Notes under the pieces: generated by a model
The model's database searches: none
Told to the model about the DNA's origin: nothing
Seen by the model: the letters and a program-made list of their open reading frames with translations, nothing else
In this document: one piece after another, positions 25,730 through 37,944 of the stretch
Numbering within the stretch: position 1 is the first letter of the stretch
Layout: each line of letters opens with the position of its first letter
Position numbers and translations under genes: made by a program
From: Absidia repens
Lineage: Eukaryota; Mucoromycota; Mucoromycetes; Mucorales; Cunninghamellaceae
Direction of reading: 5' to 3'
Length of the DNA: 64,000 nucleotides
NCBI GenBank assembly: GCA_002105175.1
Contig: MCGE01000010.1
Location: forward strand, 1,364,001-1,428,000

Positions 25730-26193
25730 TTACCAATCTCCTTCAGCAGCGGCATGCACCATTTCATAACTAACAATAGCACGAGTAAGAATATCTAAAG
25801 ATCCTTGAATGTCATCGGCACAATTGGATCCAGTCAGGGTTTGCAGTTGACTCGAGAGATATTCCTGAAGTTGGAGGCACTCCTCGTATGCGTCCTAAAA
25901 AAAAAAAAAGCACGGTCAGCTCATCCAATCCGCGATCTGTCCCCATGCTGCATCTCTTTGATCCTACTTTTGCCTTTTCGTTGTCTGAGCTTTGCTTTGG
26001 CTCGAGATGTTCCAACATGTTTTCCAGTGAGGTACTGACATTCCTAGCGTGGGCCGCCGCGTCTTCCGGAGCGAGGGGTGAAGACTGTAAAAGATATGAA
26101 ACGGTCAATTCGATGTACAAACGAGAAAAAAATAATCGGTAGACTTACCTTGGTAAATTTGAGTCCAGACAGTTGATGTATTTGGCTAGACAT
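25730..26193 (-). CDS. Conserved-looking 108-aa protein, function unknown
   Basis: Three exons: 26193-26149, 26084-25968 and 25894-25730 (45 + 117 + 165 nt), every intron in phase 0, giving exactly 108 codons plus stop. The protein starts MSSQIHQLSGLKFTK and is predicted mostly helical. SSPLAPEDAAAHARNVSTSL and the heptad-like EECLQLQEYLSSQLQTL suggest a short coiled coil of the kind found in small subunits of multiprotein complexes. No family is recognised. The third acceptor follows a 13-nt T tract on the sense strand, and the donors are GTAAGT and GTAGGA. The clean exon arithmetic argues for a real gene. Confidence 0.65.
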
Positions 26194-27336
26194 TTCTTGC
26201 GCGGTGTTTTTCGAATCCCTTGTTTTATTTTTTAGAAGAGAGAGAAAGAGGTGGGAAAGCGGTACGAAAGACAGACCTTTATTTTTAAAGCAGCTGCACC
26301 TAGCGGCATTTTAATTGGTTTTTTTTTTCATATGATATTTGTAGAGCAAGAAAGTAGAAACTCCCTCACCAATCGTTGATCTTTCTCGTAGTGGAAACGT
26401 GTCGTTTCCCCTTAATACAAAAGTGGGACAAATCATCATCGAGCATAGGGCTGCAAAGTCGGTACGATGTTAATATCTTTTTCATAATTGAAATGACTGA
26501 TCATTCCATTTCAATAATATTTTATCGTTGGAACTCTTATGTATAGTAACTGTTTTATTCCTTCACCATGGTTACAGTATCATAACATAATATCGTACCT
26601 GACTTACTCTCTTTTTTTTGTGTGTGTAATTACCTCAGTATTTTATCATACAATAAAAGTCATATGTATGATACATGTGATACACTGTCATTTATGATTT
26701 CGTGGACAAAACAATATACAATTATTTCATAAATTGACAGATTTCCGATATGGGAATTAACAGCGATTCAAATGTCATTCGTGTAAATATAAAACCAAAA
26801 AAAATCAGCCCTTCATCATGACTTCCTTGGCCTAGAGCCATGTGCCTGAATTGAGTATATTAAAACACCGCCAACTGCCATTTTTTTCAAGTAGACTACC
26901 CTGACGCTTCTACAAGAAGCAAACTACGCATCACTGACCCACGTTCCTCCCCCTCAGAACCCTCTCAATCATTTGTAACAAGTAGAAATCTTATTATCCC
27001 CCTCCATTCTGCTCGACCTACCCTCCCCCGATCTGGGAAGTGTTCTGCTTTTAGCCCTTTGCTCATTCAACCACGTATCTAATAGCAAATGTCGGCTAAT
27101 ACATTCACTAGCAATGGCATTTTCGCCTTGATATAGCACTATCCCAATAAATCATTACAATCCTATTATTCACAAGCCAGTGACAGCCATCACAAAAGTC
27201 CATCATCCAATATATTCCAAAAACAATAATCCATTTTATGCTACAACACTATAATACCAAATCATACAACAGGTAACAAGCCTAGTTTTTATTTTATTTT
27301 TCAAAAACAATATATATATAACTAATCACATAACAT
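26194..27336. other. Intergenic, no gene recognised
   Basis: Upstream of the 108-aa gene and downstream of the uL23 gene. AT-rich up to about 26860, then slightly more C-rich (26880-27060) without a sustained reading frame. Confidence 0.5.
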
Positions 27337-28154
27337 TTAGATGAAGCCAATACGGTTAGCAATATCCAAAGCATCCACATCAGCAGTCAAACGAACGTAA
27401 GCCTTCTTGCTACCATCGGGTCTAAGTTACATAAAAGATGTTCGTTAGTCACCCCATCACGCATTTTCAAGTCTATGGTATCAATGATTTTCTAAGCGTC
27501 TTCTATTTTTTTTTTTTTACCTGATCAAGGTGTTCACCTTGAGGGCATCGACATCGTAAAGTTGCTTGACAGATTGCTTGATTTGGTTCTTGTTAGCCTT
27601 AACGTCAACGATGAAGGTCAAAGTGTTGTGATCTTCGATCTTCTTCATGGAGGTTTCAGTGTTCAAGGGTTGACGAATGACACGGTATTGATCCATACGG
27701 GGAACATGGGGGACAGACTTGCGGGTGTACTTGGGAGCGCGAGCCAACTTCAAGGTCTTGGGAATACGGAATTGAGTGGCAGTGCGGATCTTGCGGACAG
27801 TCTTGCCTTGGACACCCTTGAGGGCGGCCTTCTTGGCTGCTTGAGCTTTGTTGATGGAAGCTATTTTATATAGTTATCGTTGAAATGTGGTTCGGAAAGA
27901 GAATATACATAAAAATAAAAACAAAAAATAGGTGAAACGTTGGTTAGTAAAATGCCTCATCTCATTCCAAATTGAATCATAATATATCGATTGTCCCCGT
28001 ATCCCATCCATCCATCCATCCATGAATCCAATAATTCATTCAACCATCCATCACATCAACACTGCCTTTTCATACATATCCGTTGATAATCTATCTATAT
28101 CATTCATTCCCTTCCGTTTTTTCTTTATTTATTTTCTTTACCCTTGGGTGCCAT
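27337..28154 (-). CDS. RPL25: 60S ribosomal protein uL23 (L23a / yeast L25)
   Basis: Three exons: 28154-28142 (13 nt, ATGGCACCCAAGG), 27860-27521 and 27421-27337 (438 nt, 145 aa). The conserved core reads [20 protein letters not shown], then [19 protein letters not shown], and ends [12 protein letters not shown]. The N-terminal extension is short and basic ([20 protein letters not shown]). uL23 binds 25S/5.8S rRNA near the polypeptide exit tunnel and docks SRP and the nascent-chain complex. The first intron (281 nt) is one of the longest in the window and immediately follows the 13-nt coding part of exon 1, typical of fungal ribosomal protein genes. Codon bias is very strong. Confidence 0.97.
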
Positions 28155-29277
28155 GTCGTCAATAGTGGAAAGAAGGTGGTTGAAAGTCAGGGTTACCAAA
28201 ATGCCGAATGTCAATTCAAAAAAAAAAAAGAGCGCTTCCCCCTTTGATATTTCAAATGCCGCATTTTTCAAATTTGCTCTAGCATAGCGTGTGCAAGAGA
28301 TCCAGTCTACTGGTGTTTATAATGATTTTATAGGGAACGCTACGCGAAAGATGCAGACTAGATTAATCCATATAAATGGTAGAATGTGAATAGAGCCATA
28401 TTTACATCAATTAACCAAAGACTGACCAGCAGTCAATCAGGTTCTGGGGGGAGGAATAGGGCATTGGTCATAGCGGGTGAGTTGCTAAAAAGTAGGAGAG
28501 AATGATCTACGTGTAGCGATGGCTACACTCGTAGCACAGTCTTTTTATGGCTGTTAGTCTCCCTCATAAAGTACTTTTAGCGTATTTTGCTTGAATGGGA
28601 ATACCTGTCCGTTTCGAAAAAAAGGCATGTATGTATATGTAAATTAACTACTAGGGGAAGACATTTCGCATACGTTCAATTTAATAAAACAGCAACAACC
28701 AACCATGTGTCATGTACATACAGTACTGTAGTTTTGTCCCTTTCCATCTTTACTATCATATCACGTCATATCATACTGTACAGATTGTATAACGTCATAC
28801 ATATGATACCAGATTTTTGTTTGAAAAAAAAAACATACTTTTTGGAATAAAATTTATTGACTGTCCTAAAAATATGTTCCTCTATTGAGATCATATACGT
28901 ATATGAATGGTATACATTAAACTATTTTCTAGTTGAACTTGGATGAGAATTAAATTACCTTTATTAGAATTTCAACACCTTCTCCGCATTTTTCTACTAC
29001 TGGGTACTTTTTTTCTAATTGATTACAGCTAATATGAATAAAAAAAGGTATTGTATAATACAGAACGTGTAATATTTTGAAGTTCTGCTTTTCCCTCTTT
29101 TTTTTTTTTAATCAGGTTTGGTTGACAAAACATGGTAGCAACGCCCAGAGTCTGGTTTATCGTGAGCGGTAATTGAAAATAAAAAACCCTGGGTGTGGAC
29201 AAAAAAAAAAAAAAAAACGCTCATCCAGCGGTGTTTTTGTTTTTTTTCTCTCTTTCTACGAATTATACACGAACACC
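28155..29277. other. Divergent intergenic region
   Basis: Between the uL23 (-) and MIC10 (+) starts. It holds near-palindromic pieces such as CATACATATGATAC (about 28795) and the run at 29200-29216 (poly-A). No gene is recognised. Promoter elements of both genes are expected near the ends. Confidence 0.5.
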
Positions 29278-29804
29278 ATGTCTACTACCGACAAGAAGAT
29301 TGCTAGTGAAGAACTTCTTTCAAACAAGGCAAGTATAAAAAATTATACCTGTCAAATGTATATATGATTAAATAAATATATCGGGTTGACTAACTTGTAT
29401 TTTTTCATATTTGCTTTCATCGTCAATACAAATAGTGGGACCGAGTCATTTCAAACTTTGTCGTCAAAACTGGATTTGGTCTCAGTGTTGGTATTGTGGC
29501 ATCTGCTTTATTATTTAAAAGTAAAAAAACAACAACACTTGAAGATATATAAAGAAAAATCACTATTAAGTATCCTTTTACTAATCACTTTTGTTTTGTT
29601 TTTGTCTTAAGAGCGTACTTGGCCTATTGCTATCTCTACTGGGTGGGGATTCGGTGTTGCATATGCTGATGCCCAGGTAATTAAAATAACGGTTTTATTG
29701 ATAGAGTATGACTTATTAACTTGGCTCTACATATTATCTAGCGTATTTTCCACCCACATCACGTCCCCGGTGTCGAATTCAAGAAGGAAAAACCTGTTGT
29801 CTAG
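29278..29804 (+). CDS. MIC10: MICOS complex subunit MIC10
   Basis: Four exons: 29278-29328, 29436-29520, 29612-29676 and 29742-29804 (264 nt, 87 aa, the normal size of Mic10). The protein has two short membrane segments with the glycine-rich motifs characteristic of the family: KTGFGLSVGIVASALLF and STGWGFGVAYADAQ, separated by the basic loop KKRTWP. Mic10 oligomerises through these motifs and bends the inner mitochondrial membrane at crista junctions. The first intron uses a GC donor (GCAAGT) instead of GT. The reading frame and family alignment (SNKWDRV) require this junction. The other introns are GT-AG. Confidence 0.94.
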
Positions 29805-30276
29805 TTTAGCCTTCCTTTCCTTCTCTTTGTATCCATTACATTTATAGTCTTATCATTATTGTTAGCTAGTCATACAATTCAGACGCTCTACACTCGTACA
29901 CCCTTCATCCACAAATCCTCACACACATATACACACACTCACCCCTTTTTATCTATACTGCCTTTCATTAAAAAAGCATTGTCAAAGCTATACTGTGACG
30001 TTTATTTTTTTTTCATCTCCCTTCCAATCTTTTTTAATTTTCTCCACCTTTTTTTTTTTTTTTTTTTTTTTTTTGTCACCAAAAATAAAGGGCCTGCTTC
30101 TCTTCATATTCATTTCCTTTACTGTAGATATCTTTTCTATTTATTTATATACACACATACTCTTTATATTTACCTCATTTCATTATCCTACTTTGTGGTG
30201 TTCCCAGCAGAATTGTATTTGAAAAAGCACGCGGACACTGTTATTTTTACCACCCTTCTTCACTTGACTATACACG
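29805..30276. other. Intergenic: MIC10 3' region and SNF5 upstream region
   Basis: Pyrimidine-rich, with a T run at 30051-30074. No gene recognised. Confidence 0.55.
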
Positions 30277-32954
30277 ATGCAAAAAGATCTTAGTCCTTTA
30301 CAGCAACAACAATATCAACAGCAACAGCGCATGGCTGCCTTTTATTCCATGCAGCAGCAACAACAACAACAGCAGCAACAACAGCAACAGGGCCGTTTGC
30401 CTCCACAGCCTTTTGGACAGTCTCCTGGCATGTACTCTAATCCGGCCGCTATGATGACGAACGACCCTTCCAGACTCAATCAACCGTTTCAATCGAATCC
30501 CGCTCAGCAACAGCAGCCTCAAATGCATCCACAACAAGCAGCGCAACAAGGAATGTACATGCGACCTCCTGGGATGATGCAAATGCCTGCTGGTGCCGTT
30601 GGCGGAACAGCACCTCCTAATGGCCATCCACACAAATTCGCTTCTCCTCTTCAACAGCAGCCCCAGCACATACAACAACAGTTAGGATTACAACAACAGC
30701 AACTACAACAACAGCAACAGCAGCAAATGCAGATGCAGATGCAGCAGCAACTTTTGCAGCAGCAGAGGCAACAACACCAACAGCAACCAACACCCCCTCC
30801 TCAACTTCCTGGTCGACCTGCCATGGTGCCAACAGCAACTACCCCTACCATTGGCGTTCGTGGTGCACCAACCTCATCACTTGCCCCCAATAGTGTCGGT
30901 CCTAGTAGTGCTGGTGGTCCAAATCGAGGAACGCCAATTGTCCCACCTCCTCACCCTGCTTCTTCCGCTCCTGCTCCTGCCCCTCCTGGTAGTGGTGTCA
31001 TGCCTATGAATATCCCGCCTATTGAAGCAACCTTGGCAGAAACTCCAGTCCAAAAAGATAATCTGGTACAATATCAACAACGCGACCGGGCTTATCAAGA
31101 TATTTTGAATATGCAACACAAACGACATCTACTTTTAGCGCAAGAAAAGAAACGCGACATTGAAATCAACCAACATGAACGAAAGGTGCGTATGCAAGGT
31201 CCCAATGGCGTGGTGGCCACATTTGGTGCTGGGTATCAAGGTTTGGGAAACGGAACAACCGGTATGCAAAGCAAGATCATATATCCTCGTGACAAAAAGA
31301 GATTACGACGAACGCCACTGCTGAAATTGTAAGTACCATATAGAAAGACCTGTGTATGATGCTTCGGTTTATTTACTCGTTTTTTTTTCGAATGGTGTAA
31401 AAGCTCACTGGATGATATGAAGGAACAATCAAATAAGGATGAAAGCTTGGTGCCGATACGGTTGGAATTCGAAGCTGATGGATACAAGCTACGGGACACG
31501 TTTACCTGGAATCTGAATGGTAAAAAAAAGAAACAAGAGCAAAGGTGATTCTTGACGGATTTGTCTCATTTTTTCCCATATTTTTTTTATAGAGCAATTG
31601 GTGTCACCGGAACAATTTGCTGAACAAATGTGTGAAGATTTACGACTCCCACCAGCATCATTTATACCACAAATTGCCAGATCGATACGGGATCAAGTAC
31701 AGGATTATTATCTACATGCCGCAAGTATGGTGACCAATGATTCATCTGATAAAGAAGAGGATAGCAAGCCACAATCAAACAACAATACGTCCTCAGCCAA
31801 TACACCCGTCAAGTTGGAACATCCATCGGTCGACTCTCCTAATCCTTCTGGTGTTTTGGACAATCACCTTCAAGATGGCGACGACAAAAAGAAATCAAAA
31901 CGAAATATGGAACTGCGAATGCTGATCAAGGTAATACAACAAAAGGGAATACACTCAAAACAATTTATAATGCTTCGCGACATGATTCTAAATTTTTTTT
32001 TGGGGGGGGTTATCTAATTTTAGCTCGATATTACTGTTGGACATAAAGCGCTGATTGATCAATTTGAATGGGATATCAGCTGCCCAGAAAATTCTCCTGA
32101 ACTATTTGCTGAAGTATTGTCCAGTGATCTAGGTCTTGGTGGTGAATTCAGGTATGTTTGCGTCACTCATTTTTACATATATGTATATGGATCAAGTACT
32201 TACAAACTCCTTTTTTTCAATATAGAACGGCTATTGCACACTCGATTCGGGAACAAGTCCATGTTTATACCAAGTCGCTCCTGCTGGTGGGGCACGAATT
32301 CGATGGTCCAGTCATTGACGATGACCTTAAACATAGTTTCTTACCACTATTGAAGGATGTCGTACGTGATGCTGATACTGTGGACCGATTTACGCCTGCC
32401 ATATTGGAGCTATCCGAGGCCGAATTACAGAAAAACGAAAAGGATAGATTAAGAGAAGCAAGGTAAAAAAGGGGAAAAAACGGAATTACTAGCGGGGGAG
32501 GAGGGAATGAACCAGAATACTTAACACATTGTATATACATTTTATATCAACAAACAATAGACGAAAACGACGACAAACACGGGGCAGAAGAGGCATCATT
32601 CTACCGGATCGAGAACCTCTGAAAACGAACCGAACGACACATGAAACGCAACCTGAACAAGAACTTACCGACGAACAATTCTTTGCAAATATGAATTCTA
32701 CAGGAATGACCGGAACTCGTGGAAATACACCAGCGCAAGAAGCCATGCATTCACAACGTCGAAGTGCCCACCGTGCCCGTGCCAACATTGCCGCCGAAGC
32801 TGCTGGACATCTACCTGGAAACCAAACCCCTCCCCAACCTTCACCTAGTTATATGACCCCACTTTCTAGACACCTCCCCTCTTCCTCTTCTTTTTATATA
32901 GCTGATTTTTTTATTATTGTTACTTTGAATTACATGTGTGCATCTGTACAGTAG
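30277..32954 (+). CDS. SNF5: SNF5/SMARCB1-family chromatin remodelling subunit
   Basis: Six exons: 30277-31328, 31404-31519, 31593-31930, 32024-32151, 32226-32462 and 32561-32954 (2265 nt, 754 aa). The first ~250 residues are Gln- and Pro-rich (poly-Q up to 12). The conserved region starts at [19 protein letters not shown]. The two imperfect SNF5 repeats follow: [20 protein letters not shown]...[13 protein letters not shown], and [18 protein letters not shown]...[13 protein letters not shown]. Ser-rich sequence is inserted between them. SNF5 proteins are core SWI/SNF (or RSC) subunits that contact the nucleosome acidic patch. The long Q-rich N-terminus favours SNF5 over Sfh1. The final ~30 residues after TPLSR are atypical (hydrophobic, UTR-like), so the true 3' end may differ by splicing. 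Confidence 0.93.
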
Positions 32955-33065
32955 TATTGCAGATATTATCTCTAATTTTATCTTCCTTCAAACTAGTTAT
33001 CTATTCCTGATTTATTTTTTTACTTCAATAAAAATATCTTTCCGATTCAATATTTTATATGCGTC

Positions 33066-33106
<41 letters not shown>

Positions 33107-34269
33107 GAAAAGAATGTCAGTCAATGTGATAAAAATGGTACATCTTTTGTGTGTGTCTTGCGTGTATGCGTTTGTGTTTGTGTGCATCATATAGATTTTG
33201 TAGTGTCAAAGTACATGAAGCGTTTTTTTTTTCCCGTCAATTTCCTGTCCCCAGATAAGTGCTGAAGATATAATATTACAATAGACTGACCTTCTAATTG
33301 TTATAGGAGATGAATTATCTTTGCTTATACGCCTACCACTGCTCAATGTTTTTTTCTATACGTCTACCACCGTTATCTTTCAAACCCATAATTCCTGCTA
33401 TTCCTTTTGGAGTCCCTGGAGACGGGGCACTGAGCGCGATTGTTAGCATCAAGGATGCTATCATAAATGATCCTGGGGCGTCTCCGGATTTGGCCTTTTC
33501 AGAGTATCATGGATAACGTGTGCAGACTTGAAACTGAAAAAGTACTTATTTTAGTAATATAGAGACAGAGGGATAGAAAAAGTGATGATAAAAGAATGGC
33601 AAAGGAGGGATCCACCGATAAATCCACTTTTGATATGCGTTCAAAAATGAACCCTTGTTCTTTGACACAATTTATCATTTGCTTTTGGAATTCTTATTCT
33701 TACTGTTGCAAACTTGATAATATATCACTATTTTCTCCCTCTCTCTCTGTATTATAATTTGCACTGTGTATTAAAATGAGCTTGGTTTCATTAGCATATC
33801 TGAGACTACGTCCAAAATATAAAATATAAAATATAAAATATCAGAGTGAAATCTTGCCTGACCGTGTAGAAAGGAGGATATTTTTAACTGGAACAGAATT
33901 TAATTCTCTTCATTATGATACTGGTACTTTTTCTTTTTCTACTCTTCCAAAAAATAAATATATTTGTTGTTTGTGTATGAGGCTAGTGTTCAGGATACTC
34001 CCATTTTGCGCTCCCCAAGTCCTCCCCCCAGTCCTCCCAAAAAAAGGGGGAAGATCAGGGTTATTACTGAAGTGTGGATTTTAATCGCATGGCATTAGCT
34101 GGCTCCACCCTTTTGCACGCTTGGTGGGAAGTACCTATGAGGGGGGGGGACAAATCACTAAGGTCCATGGTTTATAGAAAGTTCACACTCCGCTCACATA
34201 AATTTTACATTTTTTCCTTTGTATTATTTCTTTTCTTATTTTTCTGTCAGGACAAATCACTGAAGTCTC
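32955..34269. other. Intergenic, no gene recognised
   Basis: SNF5 3' UTR, then a 36-T run (33067-33102), a short duplicated element (TATACGCCTACCACTG near 33329 and TATACGTCTACCACCG near 33358), and a small AAAATAT tandem array at 33817-33841. A plus-strand frame at 33310-33516 looks superficially protein-like but has no start context or continuation. Confidence 0.5.
33027..33032 (+). terminator. Polyadenylation signal AATAAA for SNF5
   Basis: AATAAA 73 nt after the SNF5 stop codon, followed by T-rich sequence. Confidence 0.5.
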
Positions 34270-34490
34270 AATGGGATTGATGTTGATCTTGGATTAGACT
34301 TAGAACTTGATTCAGAGGCATTTTTTCAAAATGCAATACAGACATGCATGGGGAAACCCTTTCATTTTGAATTCCTGATTCAGAGCCACCACCATTAGAT
34401 TACTTTTGCCATGGAGTCTTCATTAGCTTAGCTTTTTGTTAGTGACATACCTCCTATCTACATCTGAATAAATTATGTTTTGTCTTTTTT
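34270..34490 (+). repeat. Dispersed repeat, copy R3 (fragment)
   Basis: Matches the central part of the family: GCATGGGGAAACCCTTTCAT, then GGAGTCTTCATTAGCTTAG and CATCTGAATAAATTATG in the same order and spacing as at 58096-58225. The CACGTG/poly-T start and the distal half are missing. Confidence 0.75.
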
Positions 34491-35652
34491 TATTATCAGT
34501 ATTTTATGCATCATTTTGTTTTGTTGAATACGGATATACTGTACTCGCATGTGCATGGAACCAAAAAAAAAAAAAAAAAAAAAAAGCAGGTGCGGGTGCT
34601 TACAAAAAAAAAGTGGGGTAAATCGCCCAGCCATAGTGCTCCGAAGGAGTATATTTAGAGAACTGTACTGTACATGTGCATAGAGAAAGGGAAAAAAGAA
34701 GAAGAAAAGGCTGTGTGTGTGTGTGTGTACAAAAAGAACGAAGGAGAGTCAAAACTGCGTAAAAAGGGTACTGATGGATACATAAAAAAATAAAATCTTG
34801 ACTGCCATAGCAACAGCAGCAACTAAAAACTAGGATTATATAATGCCGGGCAGTAGGGGATAAGGAACGATAAGACGGGGTGCCGATAGGGTAAAAAATG
34901 GGGATATGCTGGTTTTTTTTTTTTTTTGACGAGGGGAAATTCATGGTAAGAGTCTTATCTTCGAGCCATACATGATCACGATAACGTGGTCGACACCAGT
35001 AGATATATCGTGAGATGTATTTACTTTTAATAGGTAAATTAGTAGATTCTGTTGGTCAAAGTGAATGTTAGGATGGAGACCATTTGATAATTCAAGTGAT
35101 CCAATAACTACAGGCAAAGAAGCCTTTTTTAGTAGTATTAGTACAGGAATCTGAAGTACCCCTTTGTGCACCCCTCTTTTCCCCTCCCCTTTTTTTTTGA
35201 TTTTCAGCAAACTCGACACTTTGACAATAAAATGACATCAAGCCGAATGTTTATGAAAGTAGAGTAATACATGAGCAATACACACAAACACAACTAATTT
35301 ATCATACAGAGTGACGCATGAATTTAAAAAGGAGACGGTATGAAGTGATATAATAAGAGAAGTATGTAGATGTTCTTTATTTTGAATTGTAGTAATAGAT
35401 ATAGGAATAAAATAGTAATATGGGAATAAAATTAAAAAAAAACAATAAAAAATTATAGTAACTATAGTATATAATGAGGTATGTAAATAAATAAATAAAT
35501 AAGGAAGGGAAGAGGGGTAAAATGGTATAATATGTATATATAAAAAAAGGAGGGTAGATGTCAAAAACTAAAGGAGGGCAAATGTCAAAAAGCAATCGAA
35601 TAAATCAAAGCTACCGTTCGTCAAAATAGGAGCAAAAGAGCATGACATTCAA
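34491..35652. other. Intergenic, no gene recognised
   Basis: Contains an A run at 34563-34585, a (GT)n microsatellite near 34712-34728 and the 3' region of the CLIP-170-like gene. Open frames are low-complexity. Confidence 0.5.
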
Positions 35653-37591
35653 CTACATGGAAGGGAGCATTTTGTGTTGGAGGATAGGAGTAGTATCCTA
35701 TCATATGGTCAATCATAGATATAATAATAATAGTGAGTTTGAGTTGAGTATCCTATCATATAACGAGATCCTCCCTTTTATTTTCATGTAACTTACCATG
35801 TGGGGGGTTGAGAACATGGTGGGATTGTAATTGGTTTTTGAAGAAGGATCCATGACCACATGAAGACAAGACATCAAATCATGGCCAACCGTTTCGCATA
35901 TTTCACAGTAAGAAGGTAGATCATCGTCGTCGTCATCATCATCACCCGAAAGAGAAGAAGTGTACGTTGTGCTTGTTTCCCCGCTACTCACTGTCCACCT
36001 GGTAGGATCTGTCGGTCCCACCATCATCACACCGCTGTCTATTGATAATCCACGGTATTTCTTGTTGTTGCTGTTGTTGTTATTTGTACTGGTAGTGAAT
36101 TTGTGGGGCAAGTTGACTAATTTTTCGCCTCTTCTTCGATTCTTTTTCACTTGCTTAAGTTCATTTCGCAGTTGTTGATTATATTGTCGTTCCAGTTCCA
36201 ATGATTCCATCAAATCCTCTTCCTTGAATACCTTGGCTTCGATCAGAGATTCCAAATTGGCAACATCCCGTTGCAGAGCATTGGTATCACGTCGATGTTG
36301 ATTTTTTTGCTCCGTATCTAGTCGCACTTTTTCCAGTAGTTCCTTGACTTGACGCTGAGTTTCCTTGAGTTGATCCGCTAATTCCAATCCAGGTCGTACA
36401 TCAAAAGGATCCATCAAACTTTGACATGCTTGTTCCAATAGGCGTAATTTTGATTTCGAAGCATCATGTTGAAGTCGTTCCCGTTGAAGTTCTTGAATGA
36501 GCTGGCTTTGTTGTTCCAGTAGTTGATTTGATTCTTTTGTATGAGTTGACCTGGCGTTTTCTAATGATTCGTCGAGTTGATCGATGGTCATTTTTTGTTG
36601 CCTGTTTGATTCCTCCAACTGTTTCATGTGTGCTTGAGATTGGTACCATTGTTGTATGAGCTGTTGTTGTTGTACCATCTTTTGTTTTGATTGCTGGATT
36701 TGCTTCAACATCTGATCGCGCTCCTTTTGTAGCTCGTATACTTTGTGTTGCTCCCGTCCAAGTTTGATTTGATAGTCATTGATTTCTTGCTGGTGCTGCT
36801 GATTCATTTTCCCCGCGTGTTTTGCGACCGGCGTTTCTTCCAGGAAGTTCTTTTGCTGTAATGGTTGTTCTAAAATCTGTTGTTGCTGATCGTTTTGCTT
36901 GTATTCTTGCCCCATACGTTCAGAGTCCACAGGAGATGGCGGTGCTACATTGACATGGCTAACATTATATTGGATATTTTTGAGGGATTGTGATTTTCTA
37001 ATTGATGACGAGTGTTGGGATGGTGGTACTAAAGGTGAGATATGTCTTGTGTGGTGTGTATTCCTGCCGGCCAAAGGTATTGATACTGATTTTCTGCTGA
37101 CCAAGATAATTTTGGAAGCCAGGACAAAAATCCCACAACGAGAAGGACACGTAAAGTAGTAGACCCTGCAAGTAAATAGAAGCATACGTCAGAAATCCCA
37201 TTTGATCAATTTTTATTTATCTCATAGTCTGCATATATTACCCTTGGACAGAGCCATCGTTTTTACCCGTCCCTGGATGATCCAATTCCAAACCAGCCCA
37301 TATGCCAGATTTGAATTCAGTAGGCCCCAAAAACCGAAGAGTTCCATATAGCTGTTTCCCTTCCACCAGCACCCGATCACCTATACTTGGTGCATCATTG
37401 TCGGCAGTGTAGTCGTTTTCAGAGAGCTGTGAGGCAGATACAGTATTATGGTGGTAACGTGTTGCCTTTGGTGAGTTTACTGAGCTGGAACGATCTGTAC
37501 TGGTGAACATGGTTGATCTCGAAGGAAGAGGGCGGTCGTTTCGTTTTCGTAATAAATTGAATTCCGAAGGGGCTCTCGGTAAGGCTGACAT
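35653..37591 (-). CDS. CLIP-170-like microtubule plus-end protein (CAP-Gly, coiled coil, zinc knuckle)
   Basis: Exon 1 is 37591-37242 and exon 2 is 37165-35797, together 573 codons. A last short exon, probably 35697-35653, ends in a stop. A CAP-Gly domain at about 71-137 includes [28 protein letters not shown] and the tubulin-tail-binding GKNDGSVQG motif. Residues ~170-440 are Gln/Glu/Lys-rich coiled coil ([19 protein letters not shown]). Near the C-terminus a poly-Asp stretch precedes one zinc knuckle [14 protein letters not shown] (C537, C540, H545, C550). This order is that of CLIP-170 and yeast Bik1, which track growing microtubule plus ends and recruit dynein factors. A second knuckle and an EEY/F tail, as in animals, are not seen. 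The 3' end is uncertain: the GTAAGT donor at 35796 has two candidate acceptors in a duplicated sequence. Confidence 0.88.
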
Positions 37592-37907
37592 GAGAATGTG
37601 TGTACTTTTTCAAAAAATAAAAATAAAGAAAGAGAAAAAGGAGATAGAAAACATATCAAATAAATAAATATATCTTCCTATTTTCTTTGACATAGGAATA
37701 AAAAGGAATAACGTGAAAGAAAGGGGTAAAAAAAAGAGGAGGTTTTTGTTTTTTTTTGTGGGCCGGTCGCTGTTTGGAAAAAGAGTACTCATGATATGCA
37801 GAGAACAATATTACTGTCAGCTCAACTAAAAGGTGGGATGACCTTTTTAGGAGAGATCGCCCCCTATCTTTCCAATGAAGGTCTATATATATATATAATA
37901 GACTCTA

Positions 37908-37944
<37 letters not shown>

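Noticed and set aside
33310..33516. Frame reading IPFGVPGDGALSAIVSIKDA
   Set aside because: It starts inside AT-rich repeat-like sequence, has no splice-consistent continuation, and the composition is not convincing.
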